In this document: piece after piece, positions 25,401 through 37,892 of the stretch | How positions within the stretch are numbered: position 1 is the first letter of the stretch | Layout: every line of letters starts with the position of its first letter | Source: Heracleum sosnowskyi | Taxonomy: Eukaryota > Streptophyta > Magnoliopsida > Apiales > Apiaceae | DNA: 64,000 nt | Reading direction: 5' to 3' | Assembly: GCA_030848705.1 (NCBI GenBank) | Contig: JAUIZM010000023.1 | Coordinates: 2,170,001 to 2,234,000 of the forward strand | Translations under genes and position numbers: made by a program | Notes under the pieces: model-generated | Told to the model about the DNA's origin: nothing | What the model saw: the letters and a program-made list of their open reading frames with translations, nothing else | Databases searched by the model: none

Positions 25401-26300
25401 GGGGACGCCCGATTACGTATACCTCTGAAGGGAGCTATACAAGGAAAACGGGGATAAATTGAAGCGGGTCGTTTTGAGGATATTTTCTCGTAGTTTGACC
25501 CTATGGGTTTATAGAATTGCAATAAACTTCATTTGGAGCTGTCCGGACCTGAATTGGAGCAGATACCAGGGGACGCCCGATTACGTATACCTCTTGAGGG
25601 ATCTATACAAGGAAAACGTGGATAAATTGAAGTGGGTCGTTTTGTGGATATCTTCTCGTAGTTTGACCCTATGGGTTTATAGAATTGCAAAAAACTTCAT
25701 TTGGAGCAGTCCGGGCCTAAATTGGAGCAGATACCAGGGGACGCCCGATTACGTATACCTCTGAAGGGAGCTATACAAGGAAAACGGGGAGAAATTGAAG
25801 CGGGTCGTTTTGAGGATATTTTCTCGTAGTTTGACCCTATGGGTTTATAGAATTGCAATAAACTTCATTTGGAGCTGTCCGGACCTGAATTGGAGCAGAT
25901 ACCAGGGGACGCCCGATTACGTATACCTCTGAAGGGATCTATACAAGGAAAACGGGGATAAATTGAAGTGGGTCGTTTTGTGGATATTTTCTCTTAGTTT
26001 GACCCTATGGGTTTATAGAATTGCAAAAAACTTCATTTGGAGCAGTCCGGGCCTAAATTGGAGCAGATACCAGGGGACGCCCGATTACGTATACCTCTGA
26101 AGGGAGCTATACAAGGAAAACTGGGATAAATTGAAGCGGGTCGTTTTGAGGATATTTTCTCGTAGTTTGACCCTATGGGTTTATAGAATTGCAGTAAACT
26201 TCATTTGGAGCTGTCCGGACCTGAATTGGAGCAGATACCAGGGGACGCCCGATTACGTATACCTCTTAAGGGATCTATACATAGAAAACGGGGATAAATT
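22435..26300 (+). repeat. 13-mer tandem duplication (offset 2184 bp)
   Basis: The order E, A, G, D, E, A, B, A, B, G starting at 22435 recurs from 24619 at a distance of 2184 bp, 13 units. Shared rare changes include the AAGAAAAAC tail before the type A units at 22603 and 24787. The second copy has acquired its own changes (ATGGATT near 24665, AACAGGG near 24777, GGAGAAATTG near 25788). The right boundary is approximate because neighbouring units are near-identical. Confidence 0.7.
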
Positions 26301-27510
26301 GAAGCGGGTCGTTTTGTGGATATTTTCTCGTAGTTTGACCCTATGGGTTTATAGAATTGCAAAAAACTTCATTTGGAGCTGTCCGGACCTGAATTTGAGC
26401 AGATATCAGGGGACACCCAATTATGTATACCTCTGAAGGGAGCTATACAAGGAAAACGGGGATAAATTGAAGCGGGTCATTTTGTGGATATTTTCTCGTA
26501 GTTTGACCCTATGGGTTTATAGAATTGCAAAAAACTTCATTTGGAGCTGTCCGGACCTGAATTTGAGCAGATATCAGGGGACACCCAATTATGTATACCT
26601 CTGAAGGGAGCTATACAAGGAAAACGGGGATAAATTGAAGCGGGTCATTTTGTGGATATTTTCTCGTAGTTTGACCCTATGGGTTTATAGAATTGAAAAA
26701 AACTTCATTTGGAGCAGTCTGGACCTGAATTGGAGCCGATACCAGGGGACGCCCGATTACGTATACCTCTGAAGGGAGCTATACAAGGAAAACGGGGATA
26801 AATTGAAGCGGGTCGTTTTGAGGATATTTTCTCGTAGTTTGACCCTATGGGTTTATAGAATTGTAATAAACTTCATTTGGAGCTGTCCGGACCTGAATTG
26901 GAGTAGATACCAGGCGACGCCCGATTACGTATACCTCTTAAGGGATCTATACAAGGAAAACGGGGATAAATTGAAGCGGGTCGTTTTGAGGATATTTTCT
27001 CGTAGTTTGACCCTATGGGTTTATAGAATTGCAGTAAACTTCATTTGGAGCTGTCCGGACCTGAATTGGAGCAGATACCAGGGGACGCCCAATTACGTAT
27101 ACCTCTTAAGGGATCTATACATAGAAAACGGGGATAAATTGAAGCGGGTCATTTTGTGGATATTTTCTCGTAGTTTGACCCTATGGGTTTATAGAATTGC
27201 AAAAAACTTCATTTGGAGCTGTCCGGACCTGAATTTGAGCTGATATCAGGGGACACCCGATTATGTATACCTCTGAAGGGAGCTATACAAGGAAAACGGG
27301 GATAAATTGAAGCGGGTCATTTTGTGGATATTTTCTCGTAGTTTGACCCTATGGGTTTATAGAATTGAAAAAAACTTCATTTGGAGCAGTCTGGACCTGA
27401 ATTGGAGCCGATACCAGGGGACGCCCGATTACGTATACCTCTGAAGGGAGCTATACAAGGAAAACGGGGATAAATTGAAGCGGGTCGTTTTGAGGATATT
27501 TTCTCGTAGC
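24670..27510 (+). repeat. Dispersed 2.85-kb block, left copy (partner at about 40466-43306)
   Basis: This block matches 40466-43306 at an offset of 15796 bp. Shared private changes include CTCTTGAGGG with AACGTGG (25593-25620 and 41389-41416), GGAGAAATTG (near 25788 and 41584), GTAATAAAC with CAGGCGAC (26863-26916 and 42659-42712) and GAGCTGATATC (27238 and 43034). The two copies are separated by domain II material, so they are not tandem neighbours today. Confidence 0.8.
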
Positions 27511-28818
27511 TTGACCCTATGGGTTTATAGAATTGCAATAAACTTCATTTGGAGCTGTCCGGACCTGAATTGGAGCAGATACCAGGGGACGCCCGATTAC
27601 GTATACCTCTTAAGGGATCTATACAAGGAAAACGGGGATAAATTGAAGCAGGTCGTTTTGTGGGTATTTTCTAGTAGTTTGACCCTATAGGTTTATAGAA
27701 TTGCAAAAAACTTCATTTGGAGCAGTCCGGGCCTAAATTGGAGCAGATACCAGGGGACGCCCGATTACGTATACCTCTGAAGGGAGCTATACAAGGAAAA
27801 CGGGGATAAATTGAAGCGGGTCGTTTTGAGGATATTTTCTCGTAGTTTGACCCTATGGGTTTATAGAATTGCAGTAAACTTCATTTGGAGCTGTCCGGAC
27901 CTGAATTGGAGCAGATACCAGGGGACGCCCGATTACGTATACCTCTTAAGGGATCTATACATAGAAAACGGGGATAAATTGAAGCGGGTCGTTTTGTGGA
28001 TATTTTCTCGTAGTTTGACCCTATGGATTTATAGAATTGCAAAAAACTTCATTTGGAGCTGTCCGGACCTGAATTTGAGCAGATATCAGGGGACACCCAA
28101 TTATGTATACCTCTGAAGGGAGCTATACAAGGAAAACGGGGATAAATTGAAGCGGGTCATTTTGTGGATATTTTCTCGTAGTTTGACCCTATGGATTTAT
28201 AGAATTGAAAAAAACTTCATTTGGAGCAGTCTGGACCTGAATTGTAGCCGATACCAGGGGACGCCCGATTACGTATACCTCTGAAGGGAGCTATACAAGA
28301 AAAATGGGGATAAATTGAAGCGGGTCGTTTTGAGGATATTTTCTCGTAGTTTGACCCTATGGGTTTATAGAATTGCAATAAACTTCATTTGGAGCTGTCC
28401 GGACCTGAATTGGAGCAGATACCAGGGGACGCCCGATTACGTATACCTCTTAAGGGATCTATACAAGGAAAACGGGTATAAATTGAAGCGGGTCGTTTTG
28501 AGGATATTTTCTCGTAGTTTGACCCTATCGGTTTATAGAATTGCAATAAACTTCATTTGGAGCTGTCCGGACCTGAATTGGAGCAGATACCAGGGGACAC
28601 CCGATTACGTATACCTCTGAAGGGAGCTATACAAGGAAAACGGGGATAAATTGAAGCGGGTCATTTTGTGGATATTTTCTCGTAGTTTGACCCTATGGAT
28701 TTATAGAATTGAAAAAAACTTCATTTGGAGCAGTCTGGACCTGAATTGTAGCCGATACTAGGGGACGCCCGATTACGTATACCTCTGAAGGGATCTATAC
28801 AAGAAAAACGGGGATAAA

Positions 28819-31800
28819 TTGAAGCGGGTCGTTTTGTGGATATTTTCTCGTAGTTTGACCCTCTGGGTTTATAGAATTGCAGTAAACTTCATTTGGAGCT
28901 GTCCGGACCTGAATTGGAGCAGATACTAGGGGACGCCCGATTACGTATACCTCTTAAGGGATCTATACATGGAAAATGGGGATAAATTGAAGCGGGTCGT
29001 TTTATGGATATTTTCTCGTAGTTTGACCCTATGGGTTTATAGAATTGCAAAAAACTTCTTTTGGAGCTGTCCGGACCTGAATTTGAGCAGATATCACGGG
29101 ACACCCGATTACGTATACCTCTGAAGGGAGCTATACAAGGAAAACGGGGATAAATTGAAGCGGGTCGTTTTGAGGATATTTTCTCGTAGTTTGACCCTAT
29201 GGGTTTATAGAATTGCAGTAAACTTCATTTGGAGCTGTCCGGACCTGAATTGGAGCAGATACCAGGGGACGCCCGATTACGTATACCTCTTAAGGGATCT
29301 ATACATGGAAAACGGGGATAAATTGAAGCGGGTCGTTTTATGGATATTTTCTCGTAGTTTGACCCTATGGGTTTATAGAATTGCAAAAAACTTCATTTTG
29401 AGCAGTTCGGGCCTAAATTAGAGCAGATACCAGGGGACGCACGATTACGTATACCTCTGAAGGGAGCTATACAAGGAAAACGGGGATAAATTGAAGCGGG
29501 TCGTTTTGTGGGTATTTTCAAGTAGTTTGACCCTATAGGTTTATAGAATTGCAAAAAACTTCATTTGGAGCTGTCCGGGCCTGAATTGGAGCAGATACCA
29601 GGGGACGCCCGATTACGTATACCTCTTAAGGGATCTATACAAGGAAAACGGGGATAAATTGAAGCGGGTCGTTTTGAGGATATTTTCTCGTAGTTTGACC
29701 CTATGGGTTTATAGAATTGCAGTAAACTTCATTTGGAGCTGTCCGGACCTGGATTGGAGCAGATACCAGGGGACGCCCGATTACGTATACCTCTTAAGGG
29801 ATCTATACATGGAAAACGGGGATAAATTGAGGCGGGTCGTTTTATGGATATTTTCTCGTAGTTTGACCCTATGGGTTTATAGAATTGCAAAAAACTTCAT
29901 TTGGAGCAGTCCTGGCCTAAATTAGGGCAGATACCAGGGGACGCCCGATTACGTATACCTCTGAAGTGAGCTATACAAGGAAAACGGGGATAAATTGAAG
30001 CGGGTCGTTTTGTGGGTATTTTCTAGTAGTTTGACCCTATAGGTTTATAGAATTGCAAAAAACTTCATTTGGAGCAGTCCGGGCCTGAATTGGAGCAGAT
30101 ACCAGGGGACACCCGATTACGTATACCTCCTAAGGGAGCTATACAAGGAAAACGGGGATAAATTGAAGCGGGTCATTTTGTGGATATTTACTCGTAGTTT
30201 GACCCTTTGGGTTTATAGAATTGCAAAAAACTTCATTTGGAGCAGTCCGGGCTTGAACTGGAGCAGATACCGGGGAACGCCCGATTACGTATACCTCTGG
30301 AAGGATGTATACAAGGAAAACGGGGATAAATTGAAGCGGGTCGTTTTGAGGATATGTTCTCCTAGTTTGACCCTATGGGTTTATAGAATTGCAGTAAACT
30401 TCATTTGGAGCTGTCCGGACCTGAATTGGAGCAGATACCAGGGGACGCCCGATAACGTATACCTCTTAAGGGATCTATACAAGGAAAACGGGGATAAATT
30501 GAAGCGGGTCGTTTTGAGGATATTTTCTCGTAGTTTGACCCTATGGGTTTATAGAATTGCAGTAAACTTCATTTGGAGCTGTCCGGACCTGAATTGGAGC
30601 AGATACCAGGGGACGCCCGATTACGTATACCTCTTAAGGGATCTATACATAGAAAACGGGGATAAATTGAAGCGGGTCGTTTTGTGGATATTTTCTCGTA
30701 GTTTGACCCTATGGGTTTATAGAATTGCAAAAAACTTCATTTGGAGCTGTCCGGACCTGAATTTGAGCAGATATCAGGGGACACCCGATTATGTATACCT
30801 CTGAAGGGAGCTATACAAGGAAAACGGGGATAAATTGAAGCGGGTCATTTTGTGGATATTTTCTCGTAGTTTGACCCTATGGGTTTATAGAATTGAAAAA
30901 AACTTCATTTGGAGCAGTCTGGACCTGAATTGGAGCCGATACCAGGGGACGCCCGATTACGTATACCTCTGAAGGGAGCTATACAAGGAAAACGGGGATA
31001 AATTGAAGCGGGTCGTTTTGAGGATATTTTCTCGTAGTTTGACCCTATGGGTTTATAGAATTGCAATAAACTTCATTTGGAGCTGTCCGGACCTGAATTG
31101 GAGCAGATACCAGGGGACGCCCGATTACATATACCTCTTAAGGGATCTACACAAGGAAAACGGGGATAAATTGAAGTGGGTCGTTTTGTGGATATCTTCT
31201 CGTAGTTTGACCCTATGGGTTTATAGAATTGCAAAAAACTTCATTTGGAGCAGTTCGGGCCTAAATTGGAGCAGATACCAGGGGATGCCCGATTACGTAT
31301 ACCTCTGAAGGGAGCTATACAAGGAAAACGGGGATAAATTGAAGCGGGTCGTTTTGAGGATATTTTCTCGTAGTTTGACCCTATGGGTTTATAGAATTGC
31401 AATAAACTTCATTTGGAGCTGTCCGGACCTGAATTGGAGCAGATACCAGGGGACGCCCGATTACGTATACCTCTTAAGGGATCTATACAAGGAAAACGGG
31501 GATAAATTGAAGTGGGTCGTTTTGTGGAAATTTTCTCGTAGTTTGACCCAATGGGTTTATAGAATTGCAAAAAACTTCATTTGGAGCAGTTCGGACCTAA
31601 ATTGGAGCAGATACCAGGGGACGCACGATTACGTATACCTCTGAAGGGAGCTATACAAGGAAAACGGGGATAAATTGAAGCAGGTCGTTTTGTGGGTATT
31701 TTCTAGTAGTTTGACCCTATAGGTTTATAGAATTGCAAAAAACTTCATTTGGAGCAGTCCGGGCCTAAATTGGAGCATATACCAGGGGACGCCCGATTAC

Positions 31801-31870
31801 GTATACCTCTGAAGGGAGCTATACAAGGAAAACGGGGATAAATTGAAGCGGGTCGTTTTGTGGGTATTTT
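28819..31870 (+). repeat. First domain II block (new monomer variants)
   Basis: Variants absent from the first 28.8 kb appear here: ATGGAA at monomer 149-154 (first near 28969), TTTTATGGATATT, CTCCTAAGG (first near 30127) and CTCTGGAAGG (first near 30296). Because CTCCTA and CTCTGG are not stops, the forward frame stays open for four units at 30163-30804. The block recurs at about 50663-53714 with an offset of 21844 to 21848 bp, the 4-bp change being an AGCT duplication in the later copy. Confidence 0.8.
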
Positions 31871-33475
31871 CTCGTACTTTGACCCTATGGGTTTATAGAA
31901 TTGCAAAAAACTTCATTTGGAGCTGTCCGGACCTGAATTGGAGCAGATACCAGGGGACGCCCGATTACATATACCTCTTAAGGGATCTATACATGGAAAA
32001 CGGGGATAAATTGAAGCGGGTCGTTTTGTGGATATTTTCTCGTAGTTTGACCCTATGGGTTTATAGAATTGCAAAAAACTTCTTTTGGAGCTGTCCGGAC
32101 CTGAATTTGAGCAGATATCAGGGGACACCCGATTACGTATACCTCTGAAGGGAGCTATACAAGGAAAACGGGGATAAATTGAAGCGGGTCGTTTTGAGGA
32201 TATTTTCTCGTAGTTTGACCCTATGGGTTTATAGAATTGCAGTAAACTTCATTTGGAGCTGTCCGGACCTGAATTGGAGCAGATACCAAGGGACGCCCGA
32301 TTACGTATACCTCTTAAGGGATCTATACATGGAAAACGGGGATAAATTGAAGCGGGTCGTTTTATGGATATTTTCTCGTAGTTTGACCCTATGGGTTTAT
32401 AGAATTGCAAAAAACTTCATTTGGAGCAGTCCGGGCCTAAATTAGAGCAGATACCAGGGGACGCCCGATTACGTATACCTCCGAAGGGAGCTATACAAGG
32501 AAAACAGGGATAAATTGAAGCGGGTCGTTTTGTGGGTATTTTCTAGTAGTTTGACCCTATAGGTTAATAGAATTGCAAAAAACTTCATTTGGAGCAATCC
32601 GGGCCTGAATTGGAGCAGATACCAGGGGGACGCCCGATTACGTATACCTCCTAAGGGAGCTATACAAGGAAAACGGGGATAAATTGAAGCGGGTCGTTTT
32701 GTGGATATTTTCTCGTAGTTTGACCCTATGGGTTTATAGAATTGCAAAAAACTTCATTTGGAGCAGTCCGGGCTTGAAGTGGAGAAGATACCAGGGAACA
32801 CCCGATTACGTATACCTCTGGAGGGATGTATACAAGGAAAACGGGGATAAATTGAAGCGGGTCGTTTTGAGGATATTTTCTCGTAGTTTGACCCTATGGG
32901 TTTATAGAATTGCAGTAAACTTCATTTGGAGCTGTCCGGACCTGAATTGGAGCAGATACCAGGGGACGCCCGATTACGTATACCTCTTAAGGGATCTATA
33001 CAAGGAAAACGGGGATAAATTGAAGCGGGTCGTTTTGTGGTTATTTTCTCGTACTTTGACCCTATGGGTTTATAGAATTGCAAAAACCTTCTTTTGGAGC
33101 TGTCCGGACCTGAATTGGAGCAGATACCAGGGGACGCCCGATTACGTATACCTCCTAAGTGAGCTATACAAGGAAAACGGGGATAAATTGAAGCAGGTCG
33201 TTTTGTGGGTATTTTCTAGTAGTTTGACCCTATAGGTTTATAGAATTGCAAAAAACTTCATTTGGAGCAGTCCGGGCCTAAATTGGAGCATATACCAGGG
33301 GACGCCCGATTACGTATACCTCTGAAGGGAGCTATACAAGGAAAACGGGGATAAATTGAAGTGGGTCGTTTTGTGGGTATTTTCTCGTACTTTGACCCTA
33401 TGGGTTTATAGAATTGTAAAAACCTTCTTTTGGAGCTGTCCGGACCTGAATTGGAGCAGATACCAGGGGACGCCC
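30835..33475 (+). repeat. Domain II block, copy 1 (partner at 37893-40470)
   Basis: It matches 37893-40470 at an offset of about 7059 bp. Shared private changes include CTACACAAGG, ATTACATATACC, CCCAATGGG, CGTACTTTG, TACCAAGGG and CCAGGGGGACG. The copies have drifted slightly: GGGGATGCCC near 31283 only here, GATTAAGTATACC near 38519 and ACGCTCG near 40026 only in the other. Confidence 0.8.
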
Positions 33476-33523
33476 GATTACGTATACCTCCTAAGTGAGC
33501 TATACAAGGAAAACGGGGATAAA

Positions 33524-33692
33524 TTGAAGCAGGTCGTTTTTTGGGTATTTTCTAGTAGTTTGACCCTATAGGTTTATAGAATTGAAAAAAAACTTCATTT
33601 GGAGCAGTCTGGACCTGAATTGTAGCCGATACCAGGGGACGCCCGATTACGTATACCTCTGAAGGGAGCTATACAAGAAAAACGGGGATAAA
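33524..33692 (+). repeat. Chimeric C/E monomer (recurrent junction)
   Basis: The front half is type C (GAAGCAGG, TCTAGTAG, CTATAGG) and the back half is type E (GAAAAAAAAC, CAGTCTGGACC, GTAGCCG). The switch lies in GGTTTATAGAATTG, monomer positions 48-61. The A-tract here has eight A, one more than usual. The same chimera recurs at 34365, 35709 and 37221 as a fixed member of the local higher-order repeat, so it arose once and was amplified. Confidence 0.85.
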
Positions 33693-35204
33693 TTGAAGCG
33701 GGTCGTTTTGAGGATATTTTCTCGTAGTTTGACCCTATGGGTTTATAGAATTGCAATAAACTTCATTTGGAGCTGTCCGGACCTGAATTGGAGCAGATAC
33801 CAGGGGACGCCCGATTACGTATACCTCTTAAGGGATCTATACAAGGAAAACGGGTATAAATTGAAGCGGGTCGTTTTGAGGATATTTTCTCGTAGTTTGA
33901 CCCTATGGGTTTATAGAATTGCAGTAAACTTCATTTGGAGCTGTCCGGACCTGAATTGGAGCAGATACCAGGGGACGCCCAATTACGTATACCTCTTAAG
34001 GGATCTATACATAGAAAACGGGGATAAATTGAAGCGGGTCGTTTTGTGGATATTTTCTCGTAGTTTGACCCTATGGGTTTATAGAATTGCAAAAAACTTC
34101 ATTTGGAGCTGTCCGGACCTGAATTTGAGCAGATATCAGGGGACACCCGATTACGTATACCTCTGAAGGGAGCTATACAAGGAAAACGGGGATAAATTGA
34201 AGCGGGTCGTTTTGTGGGTATTTTCTCGTACTTTGACCCTATGGGTTTATAGAATTGCAAAAACCTTCTTTTGGAGCTGTCCGGACCTGAATTGGAGCAG
34301 ATACCAGGGGACGCCCGATTACGTATACCTCCTAAGTGAGCTATACAAGGAAAACGGGGATAAATTGAAGCAGGTCGTTTTGTGGGTATTTTCTAGTAGT
34401 TTGACCCTATAGGTTTATAGAATTGAAAAAAACTTCATTTGGAGCAGTCTGGACCTGAATTGTAGCCGATACCAGGGGACGCCCGATTACGTATACCTCT
34501 GAAGGGAGCTATACAAGAAAAACGGGGATAAATTGAAGCGGGTCGTTTTGAGGATATTTTCTCGTAGTTTGACCCTATGGGTTTATAGAATTGCAATAAA
34601 CTTCATTTGGAGCTGTCCGGACCTGAATTGGAGCAGATACCAGGGGACGCCCGATTACGTATACCTCTTAAGGGATCTATACAAGGAAAACGGGTATAAA
34701 TTGAAGCGGGTCGTTTTGAGGATATTTTCTCGTAGTTTGACCCTATGGGTTTATAGAATTGCAGTAAACTTCATTTGGAGCTGTCCGGACCTGAATTGGA
34801 GCAGATACCAGGGGACGCCCAATTACGTATACCTCTTAAGGGATCTATACATAGAAAACGGGGATAAATTGAAGCGGGTCGTTTTATGGATATTTTCTCG
34901 TAGTTGGAACCTATGGGTTTATAGAATTGCAAAAAACTTCATTTGGAGCTGTCCGGACCTGAATTTGAGCAGATATCAGGGGACACCCGATTATGTATAC
35001 CTCTGAAGGGAGCTATACAAGGAAAACGGGGATAAATTGAAGCGGGTCATTTTGTGGATATTTTCTCGTAGTTTGACCCTATGGGTTTATAGAATTGAAA
35101 GAAACTTCATTTGGAGCAGTCTGGACCTGAATTGGAGCCGATACCAGGGGACGCCCGATTACGTATACCTCTGAAGGGAGCTATACAAGGAAAACGGGGA
35201 TAAA

Positions 35205-35372
35205 TTGAAGCGGGTCGTTTTGAGGATATTTTCTCGTAGTTTGACCCTATGGGTTTATAGAATTGCAGTAAACTTCATTTGGAGCTGTCCGGACCTGAAT
35301 TGGAGCAGATACCAGGGGACGCCCGATTGCGTATACCTCCTAAGTGAGCTATACAAGGAAAACGGGGATAAA
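35205..35372 (+). repeat. Chimeric G/T monomer explaining the 8-mer
   Basis: The unit starts like the G-like unit at 36549 (AGGATATTTTCTCGTAG, GCAGTAAAC) but ends like the T unit at 36717 (CTCCTAAGTGAG). The 9-mer has these as two separate units. A single exchange within monomer positions 76-133 would remove 168 bp and give exactly this hybrid, turning a 9-mer into an 8-mer. It also carries a private TGCGTA in place of TACGTA near 35328. Confidence 0.8.
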
Positions 35373-37892
35373 TTGAAGCAGGTCGTTTTGTGGGTATTTT
35401 CTAGTAGTTTGACCCTATAGGTTTATAGAATTGCAAAAAACTTCATTTGGAGCAGTCCGGGCCTAAATTGGAGCATATACCAGGGGACGCCCGATTACGT
35501 ATACCTCTGAAGGGAGCTATACAAGGAAAACGGGGATAAATTGAAGCGGGTCGTTTTGTGGGTATTTTCTCGTACTTTGACCCTATGGGTTTATAGAATT
35601 GCAAAAACCTTCTTTTGGAGCTGTCCGGACCTGAATTGGAGCAGATACCAGGGGACGCCCGATTACGTATACCTCCTAAGTGAGCTATACAAGGAAAACG
35701 GGGATAAATTGAAGCAGGTCGTTTTGTGGGTATTTTCTAGTAGTTTGACCCTATAGGTTTATAGAATTGAAAAAAACTTCATTTGGAGCAGTCTGGACCT
35801 GAATTGTAGCCGATACCAGGGGACGCCCGATTACGTATACCTCTGAAGGGAGCTATACAAGAAAAACGGGGATAAATTGAAGCGGGTCGTTTTGAGGATA
35901 TTTTCTCGTAGTTTGACCCTATGGGTTTATAGAATTGCAATAAACTTCATTTGGAGCTGTCCGGACCTGAATTGGAGCAGATACCAGGGGACGCCCGATT
36001 ACGTATACCTCTTAAGGGATCTATACAAGGAAAACGGGTATAAATTGAAGCGGGTCGTTTTGAGGATATTTTCTCGTAGTTTGACCCTATGGGTTTATAG
36101 AATTGCAGTAAACTTCATTTGGAGCTGTCCGGACCTGAATTGGAGCAGATACCAGGGGACGCCCAATTACGTATACCTCTTAAGGGATCTATACATAGAA
36201 AACGGGGATAAATTGAAGCGGGTCGTTTTGTGGATATTTTCTCGTAGTTTGACCCTATGGGTTTATAGAATTGCAAAAAACTTCATTTGGAGCTGTCCGG
36301 ACCTGAATTTGAGCAGATATCAGGGGACACCCGATTATGTATACCTCTGAAGGGAGCTATACAAGGAAAACGGGGATAAATTGAAGCGGGTCATTTTGTG
36401 GATATTTTCTCGTAGTTTGACCCTATGGGTTTATAGAATTGAAAAAAACTTCATTTGGAGCAGTCTGGACCTGAATTGGAGCCGATACCAGGGGACGCCC
36501 GATTACGTATACCTCTGAAGGGAGCTATACAAGGAAAACGGGGATAAATTGAAGCGGGTCGTTTTGAGGATATTTTCTCGTAGTTTGACCCTATGGGTTT
36601 ATAGAATTGCAGTAAACTTCATTTGGAGCTGTCCGGACCTGAATTGGAGCAGATACCAGGGGACGCCCGATTACGTATACCTCTTAAGGGATCTATACAA
36701 GGAAAACGGGGATAAATTGAAGCGGGTCGTTTTGTGGTTATTTTCTCGTACTTTGACCCTATGGGTTTATAGAATTGCAAAAACCTTCTTTTGGAGCTGT
36801 CCGGACCTGAATTGGAGCAGATACCAGGGGACGCCCGATTACGTATACCTCCTAAGTGAGCTATACAAGGAAAACGGGGATAAATTGAAGCAGGTCGTTT
36901 TGTGGGTATTTTCTAGTAGTTTGACCCTATAGGTTTATAGAATTGCAAAAAACTTCATTTGGAGCAGTCCGGGCCTAAATTGGAGCATATACCAGGGGAC
37001 GCCCGATTACGTATACCTCTGAAGGGAGCTATACAAGGAAAACGGGGATAAATTGAAGCGGGTCGTTTTGTGGGTATTTTCTCGTACTTTGACCCTATGG
37101 GTTTATAGAATTGCAAAAACCTTCTTTTGGAGCTGTCCGGACCTGAATTGGAGCAGATACCAGGGGACGCCCGATTACGTATACCTCCTAAGTGAGCTAT
37201 ACAAGGAAAACGGGGATAAATTGAAGCAGGTCGTTTTGTGGGTATTTTCTAGTAGTTTGACCCTATAGGTTTATAGAATTGAAAAAAACTTCATTTGGAG
37301 CAGTCTGGACCTGAATTGTAGCCGATACCAGGGGACGCCCGATTACGTATACCTTTGAAGGGAGCTATACAAGAAAAACGGGGATAAATTGAAGCGGGTC
37401 GTTTTGAGGATATTTTCTCGTAGTTTGACCCTATGGGTTTATAGAATTGCAATAAACTTCATTTGGAGCTGTCCGGACCTGAATTGGAGCAGATACCAGG
37501 GGACGCCCGATTACGTATACCTCTTAAGGGATCTATACAAGGAAAACGGGTATAAATTGAAGCGGGTCGTTTTGAGGATATTTTCTCGTAGTTTGACCCT
37601 ATGGGTTTATAGAATTGCAGTAAACTTCATTTGGAGCTGTCCGGACCTGAATTGGAGCAGATACCAGGGGACGCCCAATTACGTATACCTCTTAAGGGAT
37701 CTATACATAGAAAACGGGGATAAATTGAAGCGGGTCGTTTTGTGGATATTTTCTCGTAGTTTGACCCTATGGGTTTATAGAATTGCAAAAAACTTCATTT
37801 GGAGCTGTCCGGACCTGAATTTGAGCAGATATCAGGGGACACCCGATTATGTATACCTCTGAAGGGAGCTATACAAGGAAAACGGGGATAAA

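Noticed and set aside
28819..33523. Domain II as an inserted transposable element
   Set aside because: Every domain II unit keeps the 168-bp length and register, with no terminal repeats, target-site duplication or coding sequence.
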